Shown piece after piece: positions 50,045 to 59,670 of a stretch of 64,000 bases of DNA. The DNA is from Microbulbifer sp. Q7 (GTDB taxonomy: Bacteria; Pseudomonadota; Gammaproteobacteria; Pseudomonadales; Cellvibrionaceae). The notes under the pieces were generated by a model that worked only from the letters and a program-made list of their open reading frames with translations, did not search any database and was not told the origin of the DNA. The translations under genes and the position numbers were made by a program. Location of the stretch: the NCBI RefSeq assembly GCF_001639145.1, contig NZ_LROY01000001.1, forward strand, positions 622,501 through 686,500, read 5' to 3'. The number at the start of each line of letters is the position of its first letter. Within the stretch, counting starts at the first letter, position 1.

Positions 50045-52120
50045 ATGAAAATACGAAAAATAGCAGCCGCCGCACTGGTTTTTGGTGCGGTCGTCTTTAC
50101 CGGCCTTCAAGGGGCGCAGGCAAAGGAAGATAAAAATAGCGAGGGCGTCGGCAGCTACGCCGCAAGCCTGGGTGAAATGCCGGTGCCCATGGAAGACCTG
50201 TTCCTCCCGGTAGCGTATACCAATGTTCGCATCTCCCCCGACGGCCGACACTTTGCCGCTGGCAAAGTGCGTGAAGACGGCCTGACCGACGGGGTGATTA
50301 TTGATCGCCGCACCATGAACATTAAATCCACTCTGCAGATGGATGGTTCGGTGGGCGTTACTAATATTCAGTGGGCGAACAAAGAGCGCGTTCTGTTCAG
50401 CTTTAGCAGGAAATCTGCCACTTCCGAAGGTGCCGGTTCGTCTTCCATCGCTGCGATGAACGTAGATGGCTCGCGCAAGGGAGTCATCTGGAGTGGAACC
50501 AATGATTACGGCGGTAACGAGCACGCCTCCCTGGCGGGTAAAATAGACAACGACCACTATCGGGTTGTGGTCTATCCATCCGGTTCCGGGCTCAATTTTC
50601 CGCTGCAGTATATCTACAAGCTGAATATCTACACTGGTAAGAACTCGCGCATCGCGCGTTCCCCGATCCGCCTGGCAAAACCGATCTTCAACAAAGATGG
50701 CGATATTACCCACTGGGTGGGTCGTCTGCCGGACAGCTTCGATCACACGGTCGTTGCCACCCGGAGAGACAGTGGTGATTGGGAAGAAAAAGTATTTCAC
50801 AACGCCAAGGGTGTGTTTGCGCCCGTGGCCTGGACCCGCGAAGACGACTGGATGTGGTACACAGATAGCGTCGAAGCGCCTACAAAAGGTCTATACAGGG
50901 TAAACGTGAAAACCGGTGCGAAAAAACTGGTTTACCGCCATCCTAAAGTGGATTACGACAAAACCTTCAGTGATGACAACGGCAACCCATGGGGCGCGCT
51001 GATTCATTACGATTATCCTCAGGTCGTGTATATCGACGAGGACAATCACTACGCCAAGACCCATAAGCGCCTGCAGGGAACCTTCCCCAACAAGGTGATT
51101 CAGATTCTGAACCGCACCAGTGACGGCAATGAATGGGTAGTGCATGTGGGCGATGACCGCCACCCCGGTAGCTACTACGTGTACAACCAGTTTGACGGTG
51201 CACTTAAATTCCTTGCCAATCAGGCGGAGTGGATTGACCCCACTAAAATTCCGGCGACGCACCCGGTGCGCTTCAACGCCCGTGACGGACTGGAAATCAA
51301 TGGCTACATTACTTTGCCTGTGAACAAAGAGGCGAAGAAGCTGCCACTGATCATCCTGCCCCATGGTGGCCCACACGGTCCGCGCGACTACTGGGGCTAC
51401 AACAAGGAACGCGTGGTGTTCGCCAATGCTGGTTACGCGGTGATGCACGTGAACTACCGTGGCTCTGGTGGCTACGGGCGCGAGTTCCTGTTCGGTGGCT
51501 ATGGCAAATGGGGCCGCGAGATGCAGGACGACCTGACCGATGCGACCTACTGGGCGATTCAGGCCGGTATCGCCGATCCGGAACGCATATGTATCTACGG
51601 CGCTTCCTACGGTGGCTACGCGGCGATGATGGGTATTACCAAGGAGCCCGACCTGTACAAGTGTGGTATCGGCTACGTCGGTGTGTACGACCTGAACGTC
51701 TTTATGACCGAGGGTGATATCCCCTTGCGCAAGGCTGGCCGCAACTACCTGAAAGCCGCTGTCGGCACTGATGCCGAAGAGCGCGCACGTCGTTCGCCCG
51801 CGGCCAATGCCGATCGTATTGAAGCGCCGGTGTTTCTGATTCAGGGCCAGCGTGATGTGCGTGTGCACTGGGCCCATTTCGACGCGATGCGCGATGCGCT
51901 GGTAGAGCAGGAGCATGCACTGGAAACCCTGGTGGCGCCCCGTGCCGGCCACGGTGCCCGAGAGCAGGATAGCCAGAAGGAAATCTATTGCCGCATGATC
52001 GACTTCTTCGATCGCCATATTGGCGATGGCAAGCCTACCGACCCGCCGGCGAGCGACTGTGTGCCTACGGGTGCTCTGGGCCTTGAATACAAATACTACG
52101 AGGGGGTGAAGCGTGGTTAA
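50045..52120 (+). CDS. Secreted S9 family peptidase
   Basis: A 691-residue serine peptidase of the S9 (acylaminoacyl/dipeptidyl peptidase) type with a signal peptide ending GAQA. The N-terminal half is a propeller. The catalytic domain has LPHGGPHGPRDYW (oxyanion), GASYGGYAAMMG (Ser521), the Asp in QRDVRVHWAHFD and the His in RAGHGAREQDS. AGGAG precedes ATG 50045. The stop overlaps the next gene's GTG by eight bases. It probably acts in the periplasm on peptides brought in by the adjacent receptor. Confidence 0.93.
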   Translation: MKIRKIAAAALVFGAVVFTGLQGAQAKEDKNSEGVGSYAASLGEMPVPMEDLFLPVAYTNVRISPDGRHFAAGKVREDGLTDGVIIDRRTMNIKSTLQMDGSVGVTNIQWANKERVLFSFSRKSATSEGAGSSSIAAMNVDGSRKGVIWSGTNDYGGNEHASLAGKIDNDHYRVVVYPSGSGLNFPLQYIYKLNIYTGKNSRIARSPIRLAKPIFNKDGDITHWVGRLPDSFDHTVVATRRDSGDWEEKVFHNAKGVFAPVAWTREDDWMWYTDSVEAPTKGLYRVNVKTGAKKLVYRHPKVDYDKTFSDDNGNPWGALIHYDYPQVVYIDEDNHYAKTHKRLQGTFPNKVIQILNRTSDGNEWVVHVGDDRHPGSYYVYNQFDGALKFLANQAEWIDPTKIPATHPVRFNARDGLEINGYITLPVNKEAKKLPLIILPHGGPHGPRDYWGYNKERVVFANAGYAVMHVNYRGSGGYGREFLFGGYGKWGREMQDDLTDATYWAIQAGIADPERICIYGASYGGYAAMMGITKEPDLYKCGIGYVGVYDLNVFMTEGDIPLRKAGRNYLKAAVGTDAEERARRSPAANADRIEAPVFLIQGQRDVRVHWAHFDAMRDALVEQEHALETLVAPRAGHGAREQDSQKEIYCRMIDFFDRHIGDGKPTDPPASDCVPTGALGLEYKYYEGVKRG

Positions 52121-52613
52121 GACCCTGATAGCCGCCGCTTCCCTGCTTGCCGTCAGCCAGGCGTTCAGCCTGGACTGGCAGCGTCCGGACTGTTCCGCGT
52201 TCGATAGTTTCAGGGAGTGCCGCAATGCGGAGCGCAATGACTACCGCCGTCAGAAGCAGCAGGAGTTGCGCGATAAAGGGCTGTCCTTTTGGTACTTCGA
52301 ACGTCCGGATTTCAGCGACAACCAAGTGGTGGAAAAGGCGCTGGAAGACAAGGTAGAGGGTGTGCTGTTTTTCTCATTCACCGTCGAGCGTGACGGCAGT
52401 GTCTCCGCTGTGGCGCTCAGGGATCAGAGCAGTGAAGAAGTGCAGGTCTATGCGGCGCCGATCCTGGCCGCGATGAAAAACTGGCAGTTTGTGCCTTCGG
52501 AAACGTCCTGGCCGGATCAGGAGTGGCGCTACCAGTTTTTCTTCGAATCCGAAAACTGTGAAGAAGGCTCGAGGGAAAGCGACTGCGATGCAGATTCTGC
52601 TTTCAACAACTGA
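52113..52613 (+). CDS. Small TonB-C-domain-like exported protein
   Basis: A 166-residue exported protein with GTG start and an N-terminal signal (VSQAFS). Residues about 78-135 (EGVLFFSFTVERDGSVSAVAL, then YAAPILAAMKNWQFVP) look like a TonB C-terminal domain, which normally contacts TonB boxes of outer-membrane receptors. There is no transmembrane anchor or proline-rich spanning segment, so it cannot be a full energiser. It overlaps the S9 peptidase gene and ends the colinear block begun by the autotransporter. Confidence 0.7.
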   Translation: MVKTLIAAASLLAVSQAFSLDWQRPDCSAFDSFRECRNAERNDYRRQKQQELRDKGLSFWYFERPDFSDNQVVEKALEDKVEGVLFFSFTVERDGSVSAVALRDQSSEEVQVYAAPILAAMKNWQFVPSETSWPDQEWRYQFFFESENCEEGSRESDCDADSAFNN

Positions 52614-52674
52614 ACACTAAAAACTCTCTTGGTCGAGATATAACGGCGGCCGCAGCTGCCGGACCCCCAGTTTT

Positions 52675-52702
52675 GCCCGGGCACTCGCTCGGGCTTTTTT
52701 GT
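52675..52702 (+). terminator. Rho-independent terminator
   Basis: Stem GCCCG/CGGGC (52675-52694) with a long loop, then six T. The last 20 bases (52683-52702) are identical to those at 55818-55837 after ppc. Confidence 0.75.
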
Positions 52703-52788
52703 GCGCGCACGCGGCTTGATCGCGGACGAAGAGCTCTGGCGTCCGGGCGCAAGGGGTATCGGGGATATAAAAATAGAAAGATAAGAGA

Positions 52789-52875
52789 TGGTGCCCAGGA
52801 GAAGACTTGAACTTCCACGACCGTAAGGTCACTAGCACCTGAAGCTAGCGCGTCTACCAATTCCGCCACCTGGGC
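52789..52875 (-). tRNA. tRNA-Leu (anticodon CAG)
   Basis: The minus strand folds as a class II tRNA: acceptor GCCCAGG/CCTGGGC, D arm with GGTAGACGCG, anticodon loop TTCAGGT between CTAGC/GCTAG, a long variable arm, T arm GTTCAAGTC and encoded CCA. The anticodon CAG is at 52839-52841. The sequence resembles E. coli tRNA-Leu(CAG). It is 87 bases with CCA. Confidence 0.97.
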
Positions 52876-52904
52876 ATCAACAGCGTGTGCCGCTGAGGCT
52901 GCGC

Positions 52905-52932
52905 ACTATAGCGATTTTCTTGCGCGAGTCAA
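52905..52932 (-). promoter_or_regulatory. Sigma-70 promoter for tRNA-Leu
   Basis: On the minus strand TTGACT (52932-52927) and TATAGT (52910-52905) are separated by 16 bases. Both hexamers match 5 of 6 consensus bases. Transcription should start near 52898, about 23 bases before the tRNA. Confidence 0.75.
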
Positions 52933-53100
52933 TTGTCTGTTGTGACCCGACAGTGAGTTCCGGATCGCAGAAAGAATTGGCAGGTCGTACCGGACAAGTT
53001 TTGTAGTTTTTTTACATAAAATGCGGCCGAGGCATCTCAAAGGCGTGAGAAATATGTAAAAATAACGGGAAAATTTATTCCGGCCAGGGGGAGATATTCC

Positions 53101-55758
53101 ATGGATCAAGACCAAAATGCGCCCTTGAGGGAAGATGTTCGTCTATTGGGCGAGGAGCTGGGAGCGGTATTGCGCTCGCAGGCGGGTGACTCCCTGTACG
53201 AAACGGTGGAGACCATCCGCCAGGTGGCGGTGGAGAGTCGCAGCCACGGGGAAATGCCTGTAGGAAAATTACGGGAATTGCTGGATCCGCTGGATGACGA
53301 GACCCTGCTGGAAGTCGCCCGGGCCTTCAGCCAGTTCCTCAATCTGGCCAACCTCGCCGAACAGCGCCACCGCGAGCGCCTGCGCCGCCGGCATGAGCGT
53401 TTCCCCGGAGACCCCGACACCGACCGCGGTCTGCGCCAGGTACTGGCTGAGCTGAAGAAAGCAAATCTGGACCAGTCGCAGGTACTGGATGTGCTTTCCA
53501 ATCTCTCTGTCGAGCTGGTGCTGACCGCCCACCCCACCGAGGTGACTCGCCGCACCCTGATCCGCAAATACGACCAGATTGCCGACCGGCTGGCGGAGCT
53601 GGACAGGCCCGACGCCACCCCGGAGGAGCGCGACAACCTGCGTCGCCTGTTGCGCGAGCAGATTCTCTCCGCCTGGAGCACCGACGAAATCCGCCGCGAG
53701 CGTCCCACCCCTGTGGATGAAGCCAAGTGGGGCTTTGCCACCATTGAGCAATCGCTGTGGCAGGCGGTACCCCAGGGAATGCGGGATATCGAGGAGGAGC
53801 TTGCGCTGGCTGGTCTGGACCCGCTGCCCTCCGACTGGGTGCCGATCCGGTTTGCCTCCTGGATGGGGGGTGACCGCGATGGCAACCCCAATGTCACCGC
53901 CGGGGTAACCCGACAGGTGCTGACTCTGGCGCGCTGGATGGCCGCCGACCTGTATCTGCGGGATGTGGAAAACCTACTGGCAGACCTGTCCATACATCGC
54001 GCCAACGACGAGTTGCTGGCCCGCACCGGCCCCAGCCCCGAGCCCTACCGGGTGCTGTTGCGCGCGGTGCGTGATCGTCTGCGCCTCACCCGCGAGGTGA
54101 TGGAGGCGAGGGTCAATGGCACTGCAGAACCTGAGGGCGAAATCTATGCCAGCGGTAGCCAGCTGTATGACGAGTTGAGCTTGATCGACCGCTCCCTGCG
54201 TGAGGTCGGCCTCGCCGCCATTGCCGACGGCCAGCTGAAAGACACCCTGCGCCGTTTGAACTGTTTTGGCATCACCCTGCTGCGCCTGGATATCCGTCAG
54301 GAGTCTACCCGCCATACGGATGCCATCGATGCCATCACCCGCTTCCTCGACCTGGGCAGCTACGCCAGCTGGGGTGAAAAGGTGAAGCAGAAGTTTCTGC
54401 TGAGCGAACTGGAAAGCCGTCGCCCGCTGGTGAATGGCGCCTTTTTCGAAAGCGAGTTCTGTACCGATGAGGTGCGCGAGGTGCTCGATACCTGCAGGGT
54501 GATCGCCGAGCAGGGCCCGGAGGGGCTGGGTGCCTATGTGATTTCCATGGCGAAAACCTCATCCGATGTACTCGCGGTCATGCTGCTGCAGAAAATAGGT
54601 GGGGTAAAAGCACCAATGCGGGTGGTGCCCCTGTTTGAAACGCTGGATGACCTCAACAACGCCTTCGCCACCATGAGTGCACTGTTGGAGATCCCGTTCT
54701 ACCGCGAGCGGGTCAAGGGTGGTCAGGAAGTCATGATTGGCTACTCCGACTCCGCCAAGGATGCCGGCTTCCTCGGTGCCGCCTGGGCCCAGTTCCGCGC
54801 CCAGGAAGCGCTCACCGGAATCTTCCGCGAGCATGGCATACCGCTCACCCTGTTCCACGGGCGCGGCGGTTCTATTTCCCGCGGCGGCTCCCCCACCCGC
54901 ATGGCGCTGCTGTCCCAGCCTCCGGGGTCCGTGGCCGGCCGTATCCGCGTCACTGAGCAGGGGGAAATGATCCGGGTGAAATACGGGCGCCCATCCGTGG
55001 CCGCCTACAATCTGGAGCAATATATTGCGGCGACCCTGGAGGCCACCCTGTTGCCGCCGGCAGAGCCGCGCCCGGAATGGCGCGCGGAAATGGATCGCCT
55101 GACCCAGGCTTCCGTGGGCGCCTACCGGGAGGTGGTGCAGGATGACCCGGCTTTGGTTTCTTATTTGCGCACGGTTACCCCGGAAACCGAGCTGAGCCGC
55201 CTCGCCCTCGGCAGCCGGCCCGCGCGCCGCAAGCCCGGTGGTGGTGTGGAAACCCTGCGGGCGATTCCGTGGGTATTTGCCTGGACGCAGATGCGCCTGA
55301 TGCTGCCCGCGTGGCTGGGGACCGGCGCGGCCCTGGAAACCGGCCTGGAAAAAGCGCCGCAGACCCTGCGCGCCATGAGTGACCAGTGGCCGTTCTTCCA
55401 GACCGTGGTGGATATGCTGGAGATGGTGCTGGCCAAATCCGACACGCGCGTGGCGCTCTGGTATGAGGAACGCCTGACGGATGATGCCGAGCTGCAGCGC
55501 CTGGGGGTGGAATTGCGCAGCCGCCTGGCGCGTACCGTTGCCGCGCTGAGCGAGCTCACCGGACGCGACAGCCTGCTGGACAACAACCCGGTCATGCGCT
55601 GGTCCATTCGCGTGCGCGACCCTTATACGGATCCGTTGCACCTGTTGCAGGCGGAATTGATGGCGCGCCTGCGTACCCGCGAGGACGATCCGGTGCTCGA
55701 GAGCGCCCTGATGGTCACCATTGCCGGTATCGCCGCGGGAATGCGCAATACCGGGTGA
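53101..55758 (+). CDS. ppc: Phosphoenolpyruvate carboxylase
   Basis: An 885-residue PEP carboxylase, the anaplerotic enzyme making oxaloacetate from PEP and bicarbonate. The essential histidine motif VLTAHPTEVTRRT (His144), the GGDRDGNPNV motif and the active-site FHGRGGSISRGG loop are intact, and the C-terminus ends AAGMRNTG as usual. The size is close to E. coli Ppc (883). GGGGGAGA lies upstream of ATG 53101. A TAAAAT -10-like element sits at 53017-53022. Confidence 0.97.
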   Translation: MDQDQNAPLREDVRLLGEELGAVLRSQAGDSLYETVETIRQVAVESRSHGEMPVGKLRELLDPLDDETLLEVARAFSQFLNLANLAEQRHRERLRRRHERFPGDPDTDRGLRQVLAELKKANLDQSQVLDVLSNLSVELVLTAHPTEVTRRTLIRKYDQIADRLAELDRPDATPEERDNLRRLLREQILSAWSTDEIRRERPTPVDEAKWGFATIEQSLWQAVPQGMRDIEEELALAGLDPLPSDWVPIRFASWMGGDRDGNPNVTAGVTRQVLTLARWMAADLYLRDVENLLADLSIHRANDELLARTGPSPEPYRVLLRAVRDRLRLTREVMEARVNGTAEPEGEIYASGSQLYDELSLIDRSLREVGLAAIADGQLKDTLRRLNCFGITLLRLDIRQESTRHTDAIDAITRFLDLGSYASWGEKVKQKFLLSELESRRPLVNGAFFESEFCTDEVREVLDTCRVIAEQGPEGLGAYVISMAKTSSDVLAVMLLQKIGGVKAPMRVVPLFETLDDLNNAFATMSALLEIPFYRERVKGGQEVMIGYSDSAKDAGFLGAAWAQFRAQEALTGIFREHGIPLTLFHGRGGSISRGGSPTRMALLSQPPGSVAGRIRVTEQGEMIRVKYGRPSVAAYNLEQYIAATLEATLLPPAEPRPEWRAEMDRLTQASVGAYREVVQDDPALVSYLRTVTPETELSRLALGSRPARRKPGGGVETLRAIPWVFAWTQMRLMLPAWLGTGAALETGLEKAPQTLRAMSDQWPFFQTVVDMLEMVLAKSDTRVALWYEERLTDDAELQRLGVELRSRLARTVAALSELTGRDSLLDNNPVMRWSIRVRDPYTDPLHLLQAELMARLRTREDDPVLESALMVTIAGIAAGMRNTG

Positions 55759-55803
55759 GTAGATTGGGCCGGGTTGGGACTCGGCCCGGTACCATTCCGA
55801 AAC

Positions 55804-55837
55804 AAAAAAGCCCGGCGACTCGCTCGGGCTTTTTTGT
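55804..55837. terminator. Bidirectional terminator, ppc / VOC gene
   Basis: Stem AGCCCG/CGGGCT (55809-55830) with A-run left and T-run right can end both ppc and the convergent VOC gene. It shares a 20-base identical end with the terminator at 52675-52702. Confidence 0.88.
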
Positions 55838-55865
55838 TTCTCGGGCGTCGGAAGCGAAGGCTTAC

Positions 55866-56249
55866 TCAGCTCTCCAGGCGCTTCAATGCGCAAATCTTGT
55901 TGCCTGCAGGATCGCGTAAATACGCCAGGTACAACTTCATACCGCCTCCTTCGCGCACCCCGGGCGGGTCTTCACACGCGGTCCCGCCGTTGGCAAGACC
56001 CGCGGCGTGCCATTGATCCGCTTGCTCCGGACTTTTCACCGCGAACCCGATAGTGCTGCCGTTACCGCCACTTGCCGGCTCTCCATTAATAGGCTTGGAA
56101 AGCGCAAACACGCCGGTATCGGTAAAATAAAAACAGCGCCCTTTCTCATCGATTACACCGGGCTTGTAGCCAAGCGCTCCGAGAATGGCATCGTAGAACG
56201 CCTTGGATTCCTGAATATCGTTTGCGCCGAGCATGATGTGACTGAACAT
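55866..56249 (-). CDS. VOC (glyoxalase/bleomycin resistance) protein
   Basis: A 127-residue vicinal-oxygen-chelate protein. It starts MFSHIMLGANDIQESKAFYDAIL, a typical glyoxalase-I-like beta-alpha unit, and contains GSTIGFAVKSPEQADQWHAAGLANGG and the ending YLRDPAGNKICAL. The start at 56249 is six bases after AAGGA; the upstream ATG at 56255 is too close to that site. The substrate is unknown. It is the last core-type gene before the polysaccharide region. Confidence 0.92.
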   Translation of the reverse strand: MFSHIMLGANDIQESKAFYDAILGALGYKPGVIDEKGRCFYFTDTGVFALSKPINGEPASGGNGSTIGFAVKSPEQADQWHAAGLANGGTACEDPPGVREGGGMKLYLAYLRDPAGNKICALKRLES

Positions 56250-56382
56250 CGTCATTCCTTTTGGCTGAAAGATTGTGCCGTTGAGCTTAGTGGAAACCCG
56301 GGAAGAGGAAAACCGCAATCTGGCATCAACGGAAAATCGCCCAGTGAAGCCATACGAGGCACCGCGAGTGAAATGAGCCCGG

Positions 56383-58278
56383 TTACTGCCTGATGATTTC
56401 GCGCGACAGAATCTTCGCTGCTGCCAGGGATGGATGGTCATCATCGTAGTACAGTGGCTCGCTGTCCTTGACCGCGTAGCAGAAAGTGCTGTCACAAAAT
56501 AATTTCTCGGGCTCGATAAAATGCACGTTCTCCGGATACTCAGTGGTATCAAAATGACGCAATATCCAGCTGTTTCTACTCCGATAATAATCCACGGTGA
56601 TGCCTGGAATCTCAGAAAGTGACCTGTCGTCGTCCATCGCCTTATTGATCAAACTTTGGATGCTAGTGCCGAGCTCTGGCATGGGATAGACGACGAACAC
56701 ATTTTCCTTGTTGCTGGCCAGGGTGCGAATAATCTTTTCCAGGGACTCGGTCATGGCGGTGACCGCAGGTGAGACGGGTTGCGGCGGGAGGTCCGGATAG
56801 GCATCGACATTGTCCCCCCAAAAGGCAAAAGACCAGCGATGCCCGACGACCACATTTTCTATACTCGGGTGCTCAACGATATATTGCAGCGAAGCGTCGT
56901 ACCACTCGGCGCACTCACTGACGACATTCCTGAGCTGAAACGACGGCGGACAACCAGAGAAACTAAAGTGCTTCAGCCCTTCTCCCTTGTCTTGCAATCG
57001 CTTTGCGAGCTCGTGCGCGAGTTCAATGGTATGGCTATCACCCAGGGTCGCCCACCGGATGTTTTCTACAAAATACTCACAAGAATCCTCTGGTGGGCGG
57101 TATTCCGAAATATGGCATTGTGAGCGGTGTGGACTGGTCAGGCCCGCCTGCTTGTGCAAATCCATGAATGTCTGCGGGAAGCGAGTCTCTACGCCACCAG
57201 TGCTGAAAACCGCAAGCGCAAAACAGCCAGACGCTAACAAGATCAGTGTCGGCCTGGACACGGCTGCCTTGTGTAATTGCTGATAGCTGGGGAGCCGTAT
57301 CGTCTCCACGTATCGATAGCTAAGCCAGCCCAGTAATAGCGTTAGAGCGAAACCCGGGACCCACCAGTGCGCCACGGTGAGGTGCAGCCCCAGAACAGCA
57401 ACAGGCCAATGCCAAAGATAAACCGAGTAGGACCGCTTGCCGATAAACTGCAATGCGACGTTGTTGGTAAACAGGCTGTCTTGCCGGTTGGCCAGTATGA
57501 GCAAATACGCTCCCAGCGCGGGAGCTGCGGCATGGTAGCCTGGCCACGGAATGTCGCTATCCACCAGAAGGTACGTTAGTGCGATGAGCGCAAGCCCGGC
57601 TGCCTCCAGAGAGCGCCGAAAAAGCAGTGAAAAATTGGCCGGGAACGCATAGGCAAGGCCGCCAAGCATCAGTTCCCATGCTCTGGTGGGCAGGAGAAAA
57701 TAGGTCGCATCTGGCCAGCTGAACGTGGCAACGCAGCCGGAGACGAATGCAGCTAATGTGCAGAATAGTAGCGCCCACCTGATTTTCGACAGAGATAGAA
57801 AGCTGCCTAACCCCGCGAGTATTAACGGATACAGAATATAGAACTGCCATTCAACGGACAGTGACCAGGTATGCAGCAACCATTTTTTATGCGAGGCCGC
57901 TTCAAAATATCCAGACTCGCCCCAGTATAAAATATTCGAAAAGAATCCCAGGCTGGCTATTGCATGTTTAGCGAGCGTCTCAAACTCGGGGGGGTACAGG
58001 TACCAGTACCCCAAAGAAAGCATGATAATGCAAAGTATAGCAAGTGGCGGGATTATCCTATTGGCGCGTGCGACATAAAATCCGATGATATTGAAAGTGC
58101 GATTCTCGATGCCGGAAAGGATGATTCCAGTCATTAGAAAGCCAGAGATTACAAAGAACACGTCAACGCCAGCGAATCCGCCGGGCAATAGGTCGGGCAG
58201 AAAATGAAACAGGACAACGGCGATAACGGCCCAGCCGCGCAGACCGTTTATGTCGAATCGGAACCCACTGCTAGCCAA
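56383..58278 (-). CDS. Acyltransferase 3 with SGNH domain
   Basis: A 631-residue membrane O-acyltransferase of the OafA/YrhL type. The N-terminal 350 residues hold about ten transmembrane helices with FRFDINGLRGWAVIAVVLFHF, FAGVDVFFVISGF and RANRIIPP. The C-terminal part is an SGNH domain with GDSH (TLGDSHTIELAHELA) and DDDHPSLAAA. Such fused enzymes transfer acetyl groups to O-antigens or capsules. The gene is more AT-rich than its left neighbours, suggesting transfer. Confidence 0.92.
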   Translation of the reverse strand: MASSGFRFDINGLRGWAVIAVVLFHFLPDLLPGGFAGVDVFFVISGFLMTGIILSGIENRTFNIIGFYVARANRIIPPLAILCIIMLSLGYWYLYPPEFETLAKHAIASLGFFSNILYWGESGYFEAASHKKWLLHTWSLSVEWQFYILYPLILAGLGSFLSLSKIRWALLFCTLAAFVSGCVATFSWPDATYFLLPTRAWELMLGGLAYAFPANFSLLFRRSLEAAGLALIALTYLLVDSDIPWPGYHAAAPALGAYLLILANRQDSLFTNNVALQFIGKRSYSVYLWHWPVAVLGLHLTVAHWWVPGFALTLLLGWLSYRYVETIRLPSYQQLHKAAVSRPTLILLASGCFALAVFSTGGVETRFPQTFMDLHKQAGLTSPHRSQCHISEYRPPEDSCEYFVENIRWATLGDSHTIELAHELAKRLQDKGEGLKHFSFSGCPPSFQLRNVVSECAEWYDASLQYIVEHPSIENVVVGHRWSFAFWGDNVDAYPDLPPQPVSPAVTAMTESLEKIIRTLASNKENVFVVYPMPELGTSIQSLINKAMDDDRSLSEIPGITVDYYRSRNSWILRHFDTTEYPENVHFIEPEKLFCDSTFCYAVKDSEPLYYDDDHPSLAAAKILSREIIRQ

Positions 58279-58323
58279 CGTTTAACCTCCCCGCATGAAA
58301 ACCGTTTTTCGTTTAAAGATTTT

Positions 58324-59670
58324 TTAGATCAGCCTGGAAAGCGCAAAGCATAGGGCGATAACCGAGAAAAATGAAAAATCTAGTTTCCATAGCCACAGAT
58401 TGTGGCGGCGATAGATCAAGGTCTCGAGGCAATAGTTGGCAATACTGGCAACGACTGTCGCATATATGACACCCGGTACACCAAAGTTAATCCATCCGAT
58501 AAGCATTGATGTAAATACGACTACGGTTTTCATGGCGACAATTGTGGTAAAGGTCTTTGAGTCACCTCTGCTCAAAAGAAAGGGCCCTACCTTTGTCGCA
58601 ACACGGATGGCAACGCCCAGAGCAAGCGCCTCTAGCATCCACCCCGCGTCCATATATCGCTCATCGTACAAAAACGATACTATTTTCTCTCCGAAAATCA
58701 CAAAAAATAGAGTTATAAAAAGGCAAAAGCTTCCGAGATTCAGGCGCATTTTAAATGCATGAGAACGGATGGTTTCGATGTCTGCATCCTGAACCTTGGA
58801 GTATAGAGGCATCATCACCTTGTTACTGATCGTGTTGGAAATGCTCTCCGGAAGCTGGGCCAAGGTAAAGGCGATTACATACACGCCAAGTTCGCTCATT
58901 GTCAAAACCTTGCCCAGGAAAAGCTTATCCATTTGATTGGCAAAAAATCCGATAATGGACGAGATAAATATCCATTTGCCAAACCGGACTATTTCTTTGA
59001 GGTGTGGTCCACTGACACGGATTCTGTGCCTGTGTTCGGCATTTAGATAAGCGTGATTAAGAATGACCGAAAGCATTGTGCTCAGAATGCTTCCGGCGAC
59101 TAGCGCCCAAATTGTGGGGTAAAAATAGCTCCAGACAACCATAACCAGCGTGGCAAAGATCTGCGTCGAAATTTGAATTACGGTCTGCTTGCCGATGGCA
59201 AGATTTTTCTCTGCCGTCGCATATGCGGTGGTTTGGAAGCCCTGAATCAATGCGCTAATACCGAGTGCCGCCAGCACTGGGAAAAGCGTGGGCTCTTCAT
59301 AAACAACCGAAATCGGATAGGCTAGCAGCAGACAAATCAGAAATATAAAGCCTCCCCGAATAATCTGAACCGTCCAGGCGGTATTGAGGAAGTCGTCGTC
59401 GCTGGTTGATTTGTGCCGAACTATGGAGGTTTTTATTCCGATGTCGCTAAACATTACCATGCCGGTAATGAACACCTGTGCGAGCGCCATCAACCCAAAC
59501 ATGTCAGGTGCAAGCAGGCGAGTGAGTATCAGGTTGGAGAGTAGCCTGATAAGTTGTCCCGAACCATAGCCAATAAAGGTCCAGCCCGCACTGCGAATAC
59601 CGCGAACCTTGGTCGAGTTGCTGTGCCTCAGGCTGTGTAGAAGCGCCGAGCCACGATTGGCAATTAACAT
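58324..59670 (-). CDS. Polysaccharide flippase (MOP/Wzx family)
   Basis: A 448-residue membrane protein with about twelve to fourteen transmembrane segments, beginning RSAGWTFIGYGSGQLIRLLSNLILTRLLAPDMFGLMAL, the typical start of polysaccharide exporters of the MOP superfamily. It would flip lipid-linked sugars to the periplasmic side. It lies 45 bases upstream of the acyltransferase on the same strand, so the two are probably co-transcribed. Confidence 0.92.
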   Translation of the reverse strand: MLIANRGSALLHSLRHSNSTKVRGIRSAGWTFIGYGSGQLIRLLSNLILTRLLAPDMFGLMALAQVFITGMVMFSDIGIKTSIVRHKSTSDDDFLNTAWTVQIIRGGFIFLICLLLAYPISVVYEEPTLFPVLAALGISALIQGFQTTAYATAEKNLAIGKQTVIQISTQIFATLVMVVWSYFYPTIWALVAGSILSTMLSVILNHAYLNAEHRHRIRVSGPHLKEIVRFGKWIFISSIIGFFANQMDKLFLGKVLTMSELGVYVIAFTLAQLPESISNTISNKVMMPLYSKVQDADIETIRSHAFKMRLNLGSFCLFITLFFVIFGEKIVSFLYDERYMDAGWMLEALALGVAIRVATKVGPFLLSRGDSKTFTTIVAMKTVVVFTSMLIGWINFGVPGVIYATVVASIANYCLETLIYRRHNLWLWKLDFSFFSVIALCFALSRLI

